Shown here one piece after another: positions 1-5,070 of a stretch of DNA of 5,514 bases (within the stretch, counting starts at the first letter, position 1; each line of letters opens with the position of its first letter). Origin of the DNA: JABILX01 sp041648305. Lineage in GTDB: Bacteria > Patescibacteriota > Gracilibacteria > UBA1369 > LOWO2-01-FULL-3. Under the pieces are notes generated by a model. That model made no database searches, was not told the origin of the DNA, and worked only from the letters and a program-made list of their open reading frames with translations. Where the stretch lies: the NCBI GenBank assembly GCA_041648305.1, contig JBAZPI010000054.1, forward strand, positions 1 to 5,514, read 5' to 3'. Made by a program: the position numbers and the translations under genes.

Positions 1-48
1 CTGCATTGATTCTTTCATCACTTTTTTGCATTCGTCACTCAAAACGCT

Positions 49-69
49 GGCTTTTCGTACCGAAAAGCC
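49..69. other. Perfect 9-bp inverted repeat upstream of the RelA/SpoT-like gene
   Basis: The arms GGCTTTTCG (49-57) and CGAAAAGCC (61-69) are exact reverse complements separated by TAC. No T-run follows on the plus strand, and on the minus strand the hairpin is followed only by a weak AGCGTTTT, so it is a poor intrinsic terminator in that direction. It could be an operator for a dimeric regulator or a leader hairpin of the downstream gene. The symmetry is seen directly; the function is unknown. Confidence 0.6.
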
Positions 70-112
70 TCCTAATCAACGAAATCTCTTCTCAAATCGA
101 CAACTGAAAAAA

Positions 113-134
113 CTCGTGCCTTTTTAGGCAAGAG
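113..134 (+). promoter_or_regulatory. Hairpin overlapping the GTG start codon
   Basis: CTCGTGCC (113-120) can pair with GGCAAGAG (127-134) around a TTTTTA loop, with a single G/A mismatch inside an otherwise 7-bp stem. The 3' arm ends on the G of the proposed GTG start at 134, so folding would hide the initiation site. There is no clear Shine-Dalgarno sequence. If translation really begins at the ATG at 200, this hairpin would instead sit in the untranslated leader. Confidence 0.4.
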
Positions 135-2557
135 TGATTGACAACAGATTTATTAGACTTTGTAAAAGTGTTATCAGGACTGCTATTGAAGAGAGAAGTA
201 TGATGAAGTTTACGGATGAAAGCGGGCGGGATTCCACCGAATTATTTCGTCGAGATGCTTGCGTTGTCGTTGTTTACGAACTTTTCAGAACGTTTTGCTT
301 TCACTATCGCCATACCAGGCAGGACGGAAAGAGTTATTCTTATAATCATTTGGTTGGAGAGTTAGATCCGGATAATCCCGGGGATGTGCGCAGGATGGGG
401 ACTATGTTAATTGGTATGAAGATTTTGGGGTTGTGTGGACTTACTTCTGCGGTTGGTCTTTTTAAGCATGATGATAAGGAGGATGTGACTGGAATGACCG
501 AGGATAAACTTTTGGATGTGGATTTGTATGTTCATCGTTTTGAGGATACGGATCCCGGGAAAATTCAGAGACTTACAAGGCGCGTAATTGAATTGGTTGT
601 CGGAGTTACTAAAGTTAGTGGAAAGATTGACCAGGAAGCTCTGGAGAGACAGCATGGTGTTAAGTTTGAGAATCGTTGGGAGGCTACTTTTTACCAATTT
701 CTGGTGCAGATGCAGAAGGATATTAGGGTAGCGTATGTCAGGTTTGCGGATAGACTGCATAATATGCTCACAATTATGGGTCATGACGATGAAAGTGACA
801 GAAAAAGAATAGCGACGGAGACTGTCCAAATTTATCTTCCGTTGGCGCGTATATTGAAAGTTGGAGATTTGGTTAAAGAATTGGTTGATTTATGTGTGTG
901 GGTTTTAAATCGCAACCTTTATGATGAGTATTATGCGAAGTTGCAAAGGAGAGTTGCTGCTATGAATGGAGTTAAGCCTTCGATACTATCGGATATTAGA
1001 GGTTGCGAAGATGTTGCTGATGTGAGGTTTTCTCCATTTAGACTGGAGCATTATACCCAGCGTTTTCAAAGTGGACTTGAAAAGTTGAAATTTTCTGACT
1101 TTAGGATTAATGAAGCCGACCCAATGCAGGAAATTATTGTTCTTGTAGATGACCCTTCGAAAATCCCTATTGTTACTCGTGATGTTGAGGTAGCTCTGGA
1201 TTTCATGAGTTCTGACGAAGTTTCTTTATTGAAAGCTCCTTCGGTAGATTCTCCCACCCGTTGGGTTAGGCCTGATGGTACCGAGGTTTTGCCGACGGAA
1301 TCTCCATCTTTGGTGAATGAATCTGAATCTGTGTCCGGGCAGGTTGAAGAGGCATCTTCATTTGTGCAGAGGGGAATTTTGGTGACAGGTTTTAGCGCGA
1401 AATATAGAAGACAATTGAAAATAAGGGTTAATGACGTGAGAAGCGAACATCGAATGAAGCGTGGTATTCAGGCTAATGCTCGAACTGCTGTAGCTCCAAA
1501 AGATGTGCTTGATGATATTCAGTATTTGATTGACCGGAAAAGAGCGAAACCTGAAAATAATATTCTTACTGATGCCAAATCGGGGATGCTGCGTCCTAAA
1601 ACCTGTTTTTTTACTCCTCATGGAGACTTGAGAATGGTTCCGGCTGGGACGTGTTATGCAGAGGCTGGATGTAGCGTGCATAGTGTTATGGGTGTTGGTA
1701 TGAAGGGAGCTAACATTTCCAGCAGTCTTACTGCCGGCCAAGATACTAGGGTTATTAGTATCTTGGATCCTGTTCCCTTTGTTGTGCCTGGTGATCAGAA
1801 AGTTCCGATGATTGTTTTTGATTCAGTTGCTATTGGCAAACGGCGTTGGAACGAAAGAAAAGAACGTATTCTTGATGAGATTGATGCTTGTCCCGGTTGG
1901 CTTGTCTTCTTTAAGGACAGAAAGGCGAGACAAAGGTTGAAAGATTTCTTTGCGAGTCCTTACGGATTTTTGAGAATTGTGAAGAAGAGTGAATTTGTTA
2001 ATGATGCTGCTACGAGGGCTATTGGACAACGGTATATTGATAGACTTATAGGGATTTTTGATCATAACTCTGTCTGGGTTCCGGAATTTTTGGGTGAGAA
2101 ATATGCGAATATTTCGCCTGTAGATATTTGTAAATTTGTTGGGTTGGGTGACTTGGATGTGTTTTCAAATATTGTTGCTAATTTGGATTTTAGCGAGGGC
2201 AGTGATGGGAAACTTGGAAAGTATGTTATGTTTAGAGTTGATTTAGCTGATGCGCAGAATGACAGGTATTTTTCTGACAACTTTAGGCGAATAGGGTTTG
2301 AACCTAAATATATCCAAAATGAGGGTGAGGTGCCTGGAAGGGCACAAGACAAGAGTAGTGTGCCTGGAAAGGTCTACAGGCTCTATTCTGTTCCCAAGGT
2401 GGAAGGTGCGGATTATTACGAATTATGTAAAGTCCTTTTGAAACTGAGTTACACTTACGATTTGTCGATTTTGAGGGGAGTTGGCGTGAAGCCAAAGCCT
2501 ACTGAAGACTCCCTGCTGGAGACCTTGAGGGAGAAGGTACGAAAAAGTATTACCTAG
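134..2557 (+). CDS. RelA/SpoT-homologue with intact HD hydrolase motifs, degenerate synthetase region and TGS domain
   Basis: This 807-residue cytoplasmic protein has the layout of long RelA/SpoT homologues, which make and degrade (p)ppGpp. The N-terminal HD domain is recognisable: residues 62-72 resemble the R...GxxY...H segment, HDDKED (112-117) fits HDxxED, VVGVTK lies at 155-160, FADRLHN (204-210) carries the conserved D206 and N210, and TVQIYLPLARILKV (230-243) fits the helix that follows. Residues 488-546 read as a TGS domain (FFTPHGDLRMVPAG, then a Sxxx-type VHSVMGVGMKGA segment). Between them, the synthetase region (about 285-450) lacks recognisable YxSLH and ExQIRT motifs; the equivalent stretch reads LKIRVND. 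The C-terminus (about 695-795) alternates strands and helices as an ACT-like fold would, which is tentative. I predict hydrolase or sensor activity without synthesis. The GTG start has no clear ribosome binding site; ATG at 200 or 203, after the purine-rich GAAGAGAGAAG, is an alternative that keeps the HD domain. The stop TAG overlaps the stop of the convergent mltG. Confidence 0.9.
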   Translation: MIDNRFIRLCKSVIRTAIEERSMMKFTDESGRDSTELFRRDACVVVVYELFRTFCFHYRHTRQDGKSYSYNHLVGELDPDNPGDVRRMGTMLIGMKILGLCGLTSAVGLFKHDDKEDVTGMTEDKLLDVDLYVHRFEDTDPGKIQRLTRRVIELVVGVTKVSGKIDQEALERQHGVKFENRWEATFYQFLVQMQKDIRVAYVRFADRLHNMLTIMGHDDESDRKRIATETVQIYLPLARILKVGDLVKELVDLCVWVLNRNLYDEYYAKLQRRVAAMNGVKPSILSDIRGCEDVADVRFSPFRLEHYTQRFQSGLEKLKFSDFRINEADPMQEIIVLVDDPSKIPIVTRDVEVALDFMSSDEVSLLKAPSVDSPTRWVRPDGTEVLPTESPSLVNESESVSGQVEEASSFVQRGILVTGFSAKYRRQLKIRVNDVRSEHRMKRGIQANARTAVAPKDVLDDIQYLIDRKRAKPENNILTDAKSGMLRPKTCFFTPHGDLRMVPAGTCYAEAGCSVHSVMGVGMKGANISSSLTAGQDTRVISILDPVPFVVPGDQKVPMIVFDSVAIGKRRWNERKERILDEIDACPGWLVFFKDRKARQRLKDFFASPYGFLRIVKKSEFVNDAATRAIGQRYIDRLIGIFDHNSVWVPEFLGEKYANISPVDICKFVGLGDLDVFSNIVANLDFSEGSDGKLGKYVMFRVDLADAQNDRYFSDNFRRIGFEPKYIQNEGEVPGRAQDKSSVPGKVYRLYSVPKVEGADYYELCKVLLKLSYTYDLSILRGVGVKPKPTEDSLLETLREKVRKSIT

Positions 2558-3570
2558 CCTTGGTTCCCCTTGTTTTGTTCGTGTTCCTCGTTTGTTGTCG
2601 CGTAGATTGTTTCTCCGTTTTTTGCCGACAAGTAAAACCAGTACTGGCTGGTTTGCGGGTTGAGAGCGGCTTGTATTGCGTTTAGAGACGGGTTTCCGAT
2701 TGGCCCAGGCGGGAGGCCTTTGGATTTTCGCGTGTTGTATGGAGATGGGCTTTGAAGGTCTTCGGTTGTAATTTTGTTCGTGTCTTTCTGATAGAGGAGA
2801 GTTGCGTCTGCGTCCAGGCGCCAATCTGAGTCCAGGCGTTTCCATAGGATGCCTGCGATGATTGGGCGATCGGTGATTGCGCTTATTTCTTTTTCGACGA
2901 TTGATGCCATTGTTATAACTTCATGTAAGGAGCGAGTGGATGCCGCGATCTTTTCAAGATATGGCGAGATTTTTGTTTCGAAATTATCGAGAGCTTTGAA
3001 AATCACGCTTTCCGGTTTGAAATCGATCGGGTCGAGGAAATAGGTGTCTGGATATAGGTAGCCTTCAAGCGGAAGGTCGAGTTTCTCGAGATTTTTTTTA
3101 TCGAGAAAAGGGTAATATTCGTAGCCGGAGAAGTTGCGAACTGCAGCCAGAAATTCGCCTTCTTGAATCAGTTCCATCTCATGCAGGCGTTTGTCGATAT
3201 CGCGGATGCGGAGACCTTCTTGGATTGTGAGGATAGCTTCCGATTCTGCTGGATTAGAAATTTTCGCGAGAATTTCCGGGACTGTCATTGATGGACTTAG
3301 TAGGAAGCGGCCCGAGATAATCGTTGTGTCCAAGTCGTGCAGGCGAACGTACCAATAAAAAGCCCAGGCGCTTTTGATAATCTCTTTTTCTTCGAGTGTG
3401 TCGGCGATTTGTCGGACGGAGTCTCCCTGGTGAACAAGTATTGAAATTTCTTCCGTATTTTCCGGGTCGAGCGGGGAAGAAATTCCGTTACAATACCGAG
3501 CGATGTTAAAAACCAGTACTGCGATTACGACTCCCAATACTCCTATTAAATAGAGTTTTCGTTTTTGCAT
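2554..3570 (-). CDS. mltG: Endolytic murein transglycosylase MltG (YceG-like)
   Basis: MltG is an inner-membrane lytic transglycosylase that cleaves nascent peptidoglycan strands and is thought to end their elongation. The 338-residue product matches the family's usual length. A basic N-terminus (KRK) leads into one membrane segment at about 6-23, with the rest outside. Residues 42-105 form the LysM-like subdomain (HQGDSVRQIADTL, then SGRFLLSPSMTVPEIL). The catalytic region holds LEGYLYPDTYF (168-178), the signature ASIVEKE (222-228) with predicted catalytic Glu226, KGLPPGPIGNPS (284-295) and a C-terminal EEH (328-330). The usual SDPT-like segment reads LDADATLLY (252-260), a mild variation. 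It starts at ATG 3570, with AACC and an A-tract immediately upstream instead of a Shine-Dalgarno site. It lies 34 bp after ybaB on the same strand, so the two are probably co-transcribed. It converges on the RelA/SpoT-like gene with a 4-bp stop overlap. Confidence 0.96.
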   Translation of the reverse strand: MQKRKLYLIGVLGVVIAVLVFNIARYCNGISSPLDPENTEEISILVHQGDSVRQIADTLEEKEIIKSAWAFYWYVRLHDLDTTIISGRFLLSPSMTVPEILAKISNPAESEAILTIQEGLRIRDIDKRLHEMELIQEGEFLAAVRNFSGYEYYPFLDKKNLEKLDLPLEGYLYPDTYFLDPIDFKPESVIFKALDNFETKISPYLEKIAASTRSLHEVITMASIVEKEISAITDRPIIAGILWKRLDSDWRLDADATLLYQKDTNKITTEDLQSPSPYNTRKSKGLPPGPIGNPSLNAIQAALNPQTSQYWFYLSAKNGETIYATTNEEHEQNKGNQG

Positions 3571-3582
3571 TTTTTTTGGTTA
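3568..3582 (-). promoter_or_regulatory. Non-Shine-Dalgarno leader of mltG
   Basis: The minus strand reads TAACCAAAAAAAATG into the start codon. There is no GGAGG-like sequence. The same AACC plus 7-8 nt A- or T-rich spacer precedes ybaB and rplY in this window, so the element may be the local substitute for a ribosome binding site. Confidence 0.45.
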
Positions 3583-3609
3583 GGCTACGTTAGGCTACGC
3601 CAGGCTACG
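3580..3609 (-). repeat. Three tandem 10-bp units between ybaB and mltG
   Basis: On the plus strand the units are TTAGGCTACG (3580-3589), TTAGGCTACG (3590-3599) and CCAGGCTACG (3600-3609). Read in the direction of mltG each unit contains CGTAGCC. Because 10 is not a multiple of 3, the three TAG triplets fall in three different frames, and the first is the actual stop codon of ybaB. The array ends 10 bp before the mltG ATG. It could insulate mltG from upstream translation, bind a protein on one DNA face, or be a slippage product. Confidence 0.85.
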
Positions 3610-3907
3610 AAAGGCCCGGAATGTTCATGTCGCCCATGATGTCTTTCATTTTTTCGGCTCCGATTTGCTGAGATCTTTTGATTGCCTTATTGAAAGTTTT
3701 TTCCAGTGCTTCTTCGAGATCTCTCTTTTTCCCAGCCGCTTTCTGGATGGCTTCGTCCGTGATGATAATTTTAATTACTTCTTGTTCTCCGTCGATTGTT
3801 ACTGTTACGCCATCTGTTTCGGCCTCTATGTGGGTGTTTTTTAGTTCGTTTTTAATGCGGCGCGCTTCTTTTTGGATTTTGTATAAATTTTTTGCTTTAT
3901 CAAACAT
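3605..3907 (-). CDS. ybaB: YbaB/EbfC family nucleoid-associated DNA-binding protein
   Basis: YbaB/EbfC proteins are small dimeric DNA-binding proteins that associate with the nucleoid; in many bacteria the gene lies near recR or dnaX. The 100-residue product has the family's usual length and order: a charged N-terminal helix (MFDKAKNLYKIQKEARRIKNE, 1-21 region), a central strand segment TDGVTVTIDGEQEVIKIIIT (31-50), then a long C-terminal helix with KRDLEEALEKTFNKAIKRS and the closing MGDMNIPGLS, where the GxxxxPG ending is typical. The start ATG at 3907 gives the standard N-terminus MFDK. No Shine-Dalgarno is present; the leader is AACC plus an A-rich tract. Its stop codon lies in the first (minus-strand) copy of the 10-bp repeat before mltG. 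recR is not in the window, so the usual partnership is not seen here. It diverges from rplY. Confidence 0.93.
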   Translation of the reverse strand: MFDKAKNLYKIQKEARRIKNELKNTHIEAETDGVTVTIDGEQEVIKIIITDEAIQKAAGKKRDLEEALEKTFNKAIKRSQQIGAEKMKDIMGDMNIPGLS

Positions 3908-3921
3908 TTTTGTTTGGTTAT
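3905..3921 (-). promoter_or_regulatory. Non-Shine-Dalgarno leader of ybaB
   Basis: The minus strand reads ATAACCAAACAAAAATG into the start codon, nearly the same as the mltG leader. It follows directly on the last 11-bp repeat unit. Confidence 0.45.
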
Positions 3922-3950
3922 GGTGCGATTATGGCGCGACTATGGTGCGG
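3918..3950. repeat. Three tandem 11-bp units upstream of ybaB
   Basis: The plus-strand units are TTATGGTGCGA (3918-3928), TTATGGCGCGA (3929-3939) and CTATGGTGCGG (3940-3950). The copies differ at few positions, so they are not a very recent expansion. On the minus strand the units supply TAG, TAA and TAA, one in each frame, just before the ybaB leader. The 11-bp period puts the same bases on one face of the helix, as expected for a cooperative DNA-binding site overlapping the ybaB promoter. Confidence 0.85.
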
Positions 3951-3956
3951 GCGCAA
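3928..3956 (-). promoter_or_regulatory. Candidate ybaB-mltG promoter
   Basis: On the minus strand TTGCGC (3956-3951) and CATAAT (3933-3928) are separated by 17 bp. The -10 matches TATAAT at five of six bases; the -35 is weak at three of six. Transcription would start near 3921, giving a leader of roughly 14 nt to the ATG. The elements overlap the 11-bp repeat array, so a factor bound there would compete with RNA polymerase. Confidence 0.35.
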
Positions 3957-3957
3957 C

Positions 3958-3984
3958 TTTACCACAAAAAGCTATTGATATAAA
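3958..3984 (+). promoter_or_regulatory. Candidate rplY promoter
   Basis: TATAAA (3979-3984) lies in the AT-rich stretch ATTGATATAAATAG, with TTTACC (3958-3963) 15 bp upstream as a partial -35. The spacing is short and the -35 match imperfect. It would give a leader of about 48 nt before the ATG at 4039. Confidence 0.3.
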
Positions 3985-4024
3985 TAGTTGTTTCCACTAG
4001 TATTGGCGCTGCGAATTTAGATTC

Positions 4025-4041
4025 TGAACCATTTTTTTATG
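4025..4041 (+). promoter_or_regulatory. Non-Shine-Dalgarno leader of rplY
   Basis: TGAACCATTTTTTTATG runs into the start codon. There is no purine-rich ribosome binding site. It shares AACCA at the same distance with the mltG and ybaB leaders but has a T-tract instead of an A-tract. Confidence 0.4.
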
Positions 4042-4773
4042 GAAACTGTAAAATTAAAGGCCATGAAGCGAGATATGAACGTTAAGGCCAAAGATTGTAG
4101 GAAACAGGGTTATGTGACTGCCGAGTATTATGGCGGGGGTGTGGAAAATCAATCGTTGATGGTTAATTACCAGGACTTTAGGAGAGCTTATAAAGCTGCC
4201 GGCAAGAGTACTGTGTTGGAGTTAGAAGTTGACGGGGGAAAGGAGGGTTATGCTTTGATTCATGAAGTTGATTACCATCCTGTTACCGATGACTATCTGC
4301 ATGTTGATTTTGTTCATGTTGATTTGAATAAGGAAGTTACTACAAAAATACCTGTTGTATTGGTTGGAGAGGCTCCTGCTATTAAGGAACTCAAAGGAAC
4401 TTTGATGTGTGCGCTTAATGCTATTGAAGTGAAGTGTCTTGCTAAGAATTTGATTTCTTCTATTGATGTTGATGTTTCCGGTTTGGTTGATTTCAATGGT
4501 GTAGTTCGTGTTAAGGATGTGAAATTCCCGGAAGGATTTACTGTTTTGGTTAATCCGGAAGATGCTGTGGCTACGGTTACTCCTCCTAAGGAAGAGAAAG
4601 AAGAAGAAATTGTTCCAATTGATCAAATTCCTGTTGAGGGTCAAGAGGGAGTGGTTCCTGCTGAAGGCGAAGAAGGCGCTGCAGGCGAAAAGGGCGAAAA
4701 GGGTGAGAAGGGTGAAAAAGGTGAGAAAGGCGAGCGAAGCGAGAAGGGCGAGAAGAAGAAGGGAGGGGAATAG
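4039..4773 (+). CDS. rplY: 50S ribosomal protein L25, CTC/TL5 long form, with a Gly-X-Y repeat tail
   Basis: L25 binds 5S rRNA in the large ribosomal subunit; the long form, also called general stress protein CTC or TL5, adds a second beta-rich domain. Residues 3-92 match the L25 domain (KLKAMKRD, RKQGYVTAEYYGGG, ELEVDGGKEGYALIHEVDYH, DDYLHVDFVHVD). Residues 97-181 match the TL5 C-terminal domain (TTKIPVVLVGEAPAIKELKG, VKCLAKNLISSIDVDVSGL, VKFPEGFTVL). Both rRNA-binding regions look intact. An acidic linker (184-212) is followed by an unusual low-complexity end: from G213, glycine recurs every third residue as GEK units to residue 231, with one S replacing G at 234. The 9-bp DNA unit varies only at third positions and at A/G. 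Total length of 244 residues is within the long-form range. ATG 4039 gives the expected N-terminus. The gene is monocistronic, ending in a clear terminator, and diverges from ybaB. Confidence 0.95.
   Translation: METVKLKAMKRDMNVKAKDCRKQGYVTAEYYGGGVENQSLMVNYQDFRRAYKAAGKSTVLELEVDGGKEGYALIHEVDYHPVTDDYLHVDFVHVDLNKEVTTKIPVVLVGEAPAIKELKGTLMCALNAIEVKCLAKNLISSIDVDVSGLVDFNGVVRVKDVKFPEGFTVLVNPEDAVATVTPPKEEKEEEIVPIDQIPVEGQEGVVPAEGEEGAAGEKGEKGEKGEKGEKGERSEKGEKKKGGE
4684..4731 (+). repeat. 9-bp in-frame GEK-coding repeat in rplY
   Basis: Five successive 9-bp units coding Gly-Glu-Lys (GGCGAAAAG and synonymous variants such as GGTGAGAAG) begin at 4684 and run to 4728; a GER unit follows at once, then a decayed unit with Ser for Gly. 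The synonymous differences show that the array is not a single recent slippage event. Confidence 0.85.
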
Positions 4774-4799
4774 GGTTGAAAAACTGCGAAAAGTTTGCG

Positions 4800-4833
4800 A
4801 GCCGCGGATCGGGGGTGGGTGCGCGGCTTTTTT
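4800..4833 (+). terminator. Intrinsic terminator of rplY
   Basis: AGCCGCG (4800-4806) pairs exactly with CGCGGCT (4822-4828) across a 15-nt G-rich loop, followed directly by a run of six T (4828-4833). It lies 27 bp after the rplY stop codon. Confidence 0.88.
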
Positions 4834-4840
4834 GTTGTGT

Positions 4841-4863
4841 TGGTGTTGGTGGTTGGTGTTGGG
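4841..4863 (+). repeat. G/T-rich tract with five GG runs
   Basis: GG pairs occur at 4842, 4848, 4851, 4855 and 4861 within repeated TGTTGG units. The part GGTGGTTGGTGTTGG has the GG-loop-GG pattern of two-tetrad quadruplexes such as the thrombin aptamer. It lies right after the rplY terminator. Whether it folds is unknown. Confidence 0.5.
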
Positions 4864-4868
4864 AAAAT

Positions 4869-4923
4869 TTAATAAAAATTTAAGAAAAAATTAAAGTTTA
4901 TTTAAGAAATACTTAAGGATTGG
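4869..4923. repeat. AT-rich array of five 11-bp units starting TTAA
   Basis: The units TTAATAAAAAT, TTAAGAAAAAA, TTAAAGTTTAT, TTAAGAAATAC and TTAAGGATTGG start at 4869, 4880, 4891, 4902 and 4913. The first 44 bases contain only four G or C. Helical phasing of A-tracts predicts curved, easily melted DNA. It sits 30 bp upstream of the tRNA-like RNA, so it could be an UP-like element or curved promoter region, or a DNA unwinding element. Confidence 0.75.
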
Positions 4924-4930
4924 ATGATAT
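4902..4930 (+). promoter_or_regulatory. Candidate promoter of the tRNA-like RNA
   Basis: TTAAGA (4902-4907) and GATATT (4925-4930) are 17 bp apart, each matching the sigma-70 consensus at four of six bases. Transcription would begin near 4937, about 17 nt before the acceptor stem. Confidence 0.25.
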
Positions 4931-4953
4931 TGTTAAATGGTCGGGGGGACAAT

Positions 4954-5025
4954 GGGCCTGGAGTTGGTCTCGCCGCTGGTACTGACAACCATGCGATTCG
5001 GGTTCAATTCCCGACAGGTCCACCA
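4954..5025 (+). ncRNA. tRNA-like RNA with Ala-type acceptor and reduced D arm
   Basis: The acceptor GGGCCTG (4954-4960) pairs over 7 bp with CAGGTCC (5015-5021), including a G3:U70 wobble, followed by A73 and an encoded CCA (5022-5025). The T arm is perfect: TCGGG, loop TTCAATT, CCCGA (4998-5014). The left half is abnormal. AGTTGGT looks like a D loop with G18G19, but only a 3-bp GAG/CTC stem (4961-4971) can form around it and U8 is missing. In place of a standard anticodon arm, CGCTGGT (4974-4980) pairs with ACCA and GCG (4988-4995) across a bulged T, leaving the 7-nt loop ACTGACA with no U33. The total of 72 nt is about four short. G3:U70 with A73 is the alanine identity of tRNA-Ala and tmRNA. 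It may be a tRNA remnant, an aberrant tRNA (a CTGACAA reading would suggest anticodon GAC, Val), or a charged non-decoding RNA. A strong terminator follows. Confidence 0.5.
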
Positions 5026-5030
5026 CCGAC

Positions 5031-5065
5031 AAATAAAGCCCCGCGGAATGCGGGGTCTTTATTTT
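5031..5065. terminator. Strong, potentially bidirectional intrinsic terminator
   Basis: CCCCGC (5039-5044) pairs with GCGGGG (5050-5055) around GGAAT. After a single bulged T, AATAAAG (5032-5038) pairs with CTTTATT (5057-5063). The A-rich 5' side and T-rich 3' side make it plausible on both strands. It starts six nt after the CCA end of the tRNA-like RNA and is its likely terminator. Confidence 0.85.
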
Positions 5066-5070
5066 AGAGT

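Noticed and set aside
2481..2533. Hairpins TTGGC/GCCAA and CTCCCT/AGGGAG near the 3' end of the RelA/SpoT-like gene as terminators
   Set aside because: Both lie within the coding sequence and neither is followed by a T-run.
3918..3950. dif/Xer-like site suggested by GGTGCG and TTATG in the 11-bp units
   Set aside because: The two 11-bp arms and central spacer of a dif site cannot be laid out here; the matches come from the tandem repeat itself.
3580..3950. CRISPR-like array
   Set aside because: Units of 10-11 bp are directly adjacent with no spacers, and no cas gene is present.
4562..4894. Open frame of 110 codons overlapping the 3' half of rplY
   Set aside because: It is a shifted reading of the rplY acidic and GEK-repeat region that runs on through the terminator; composition is Lys/Arg-rich low complexity with no family resemblance.
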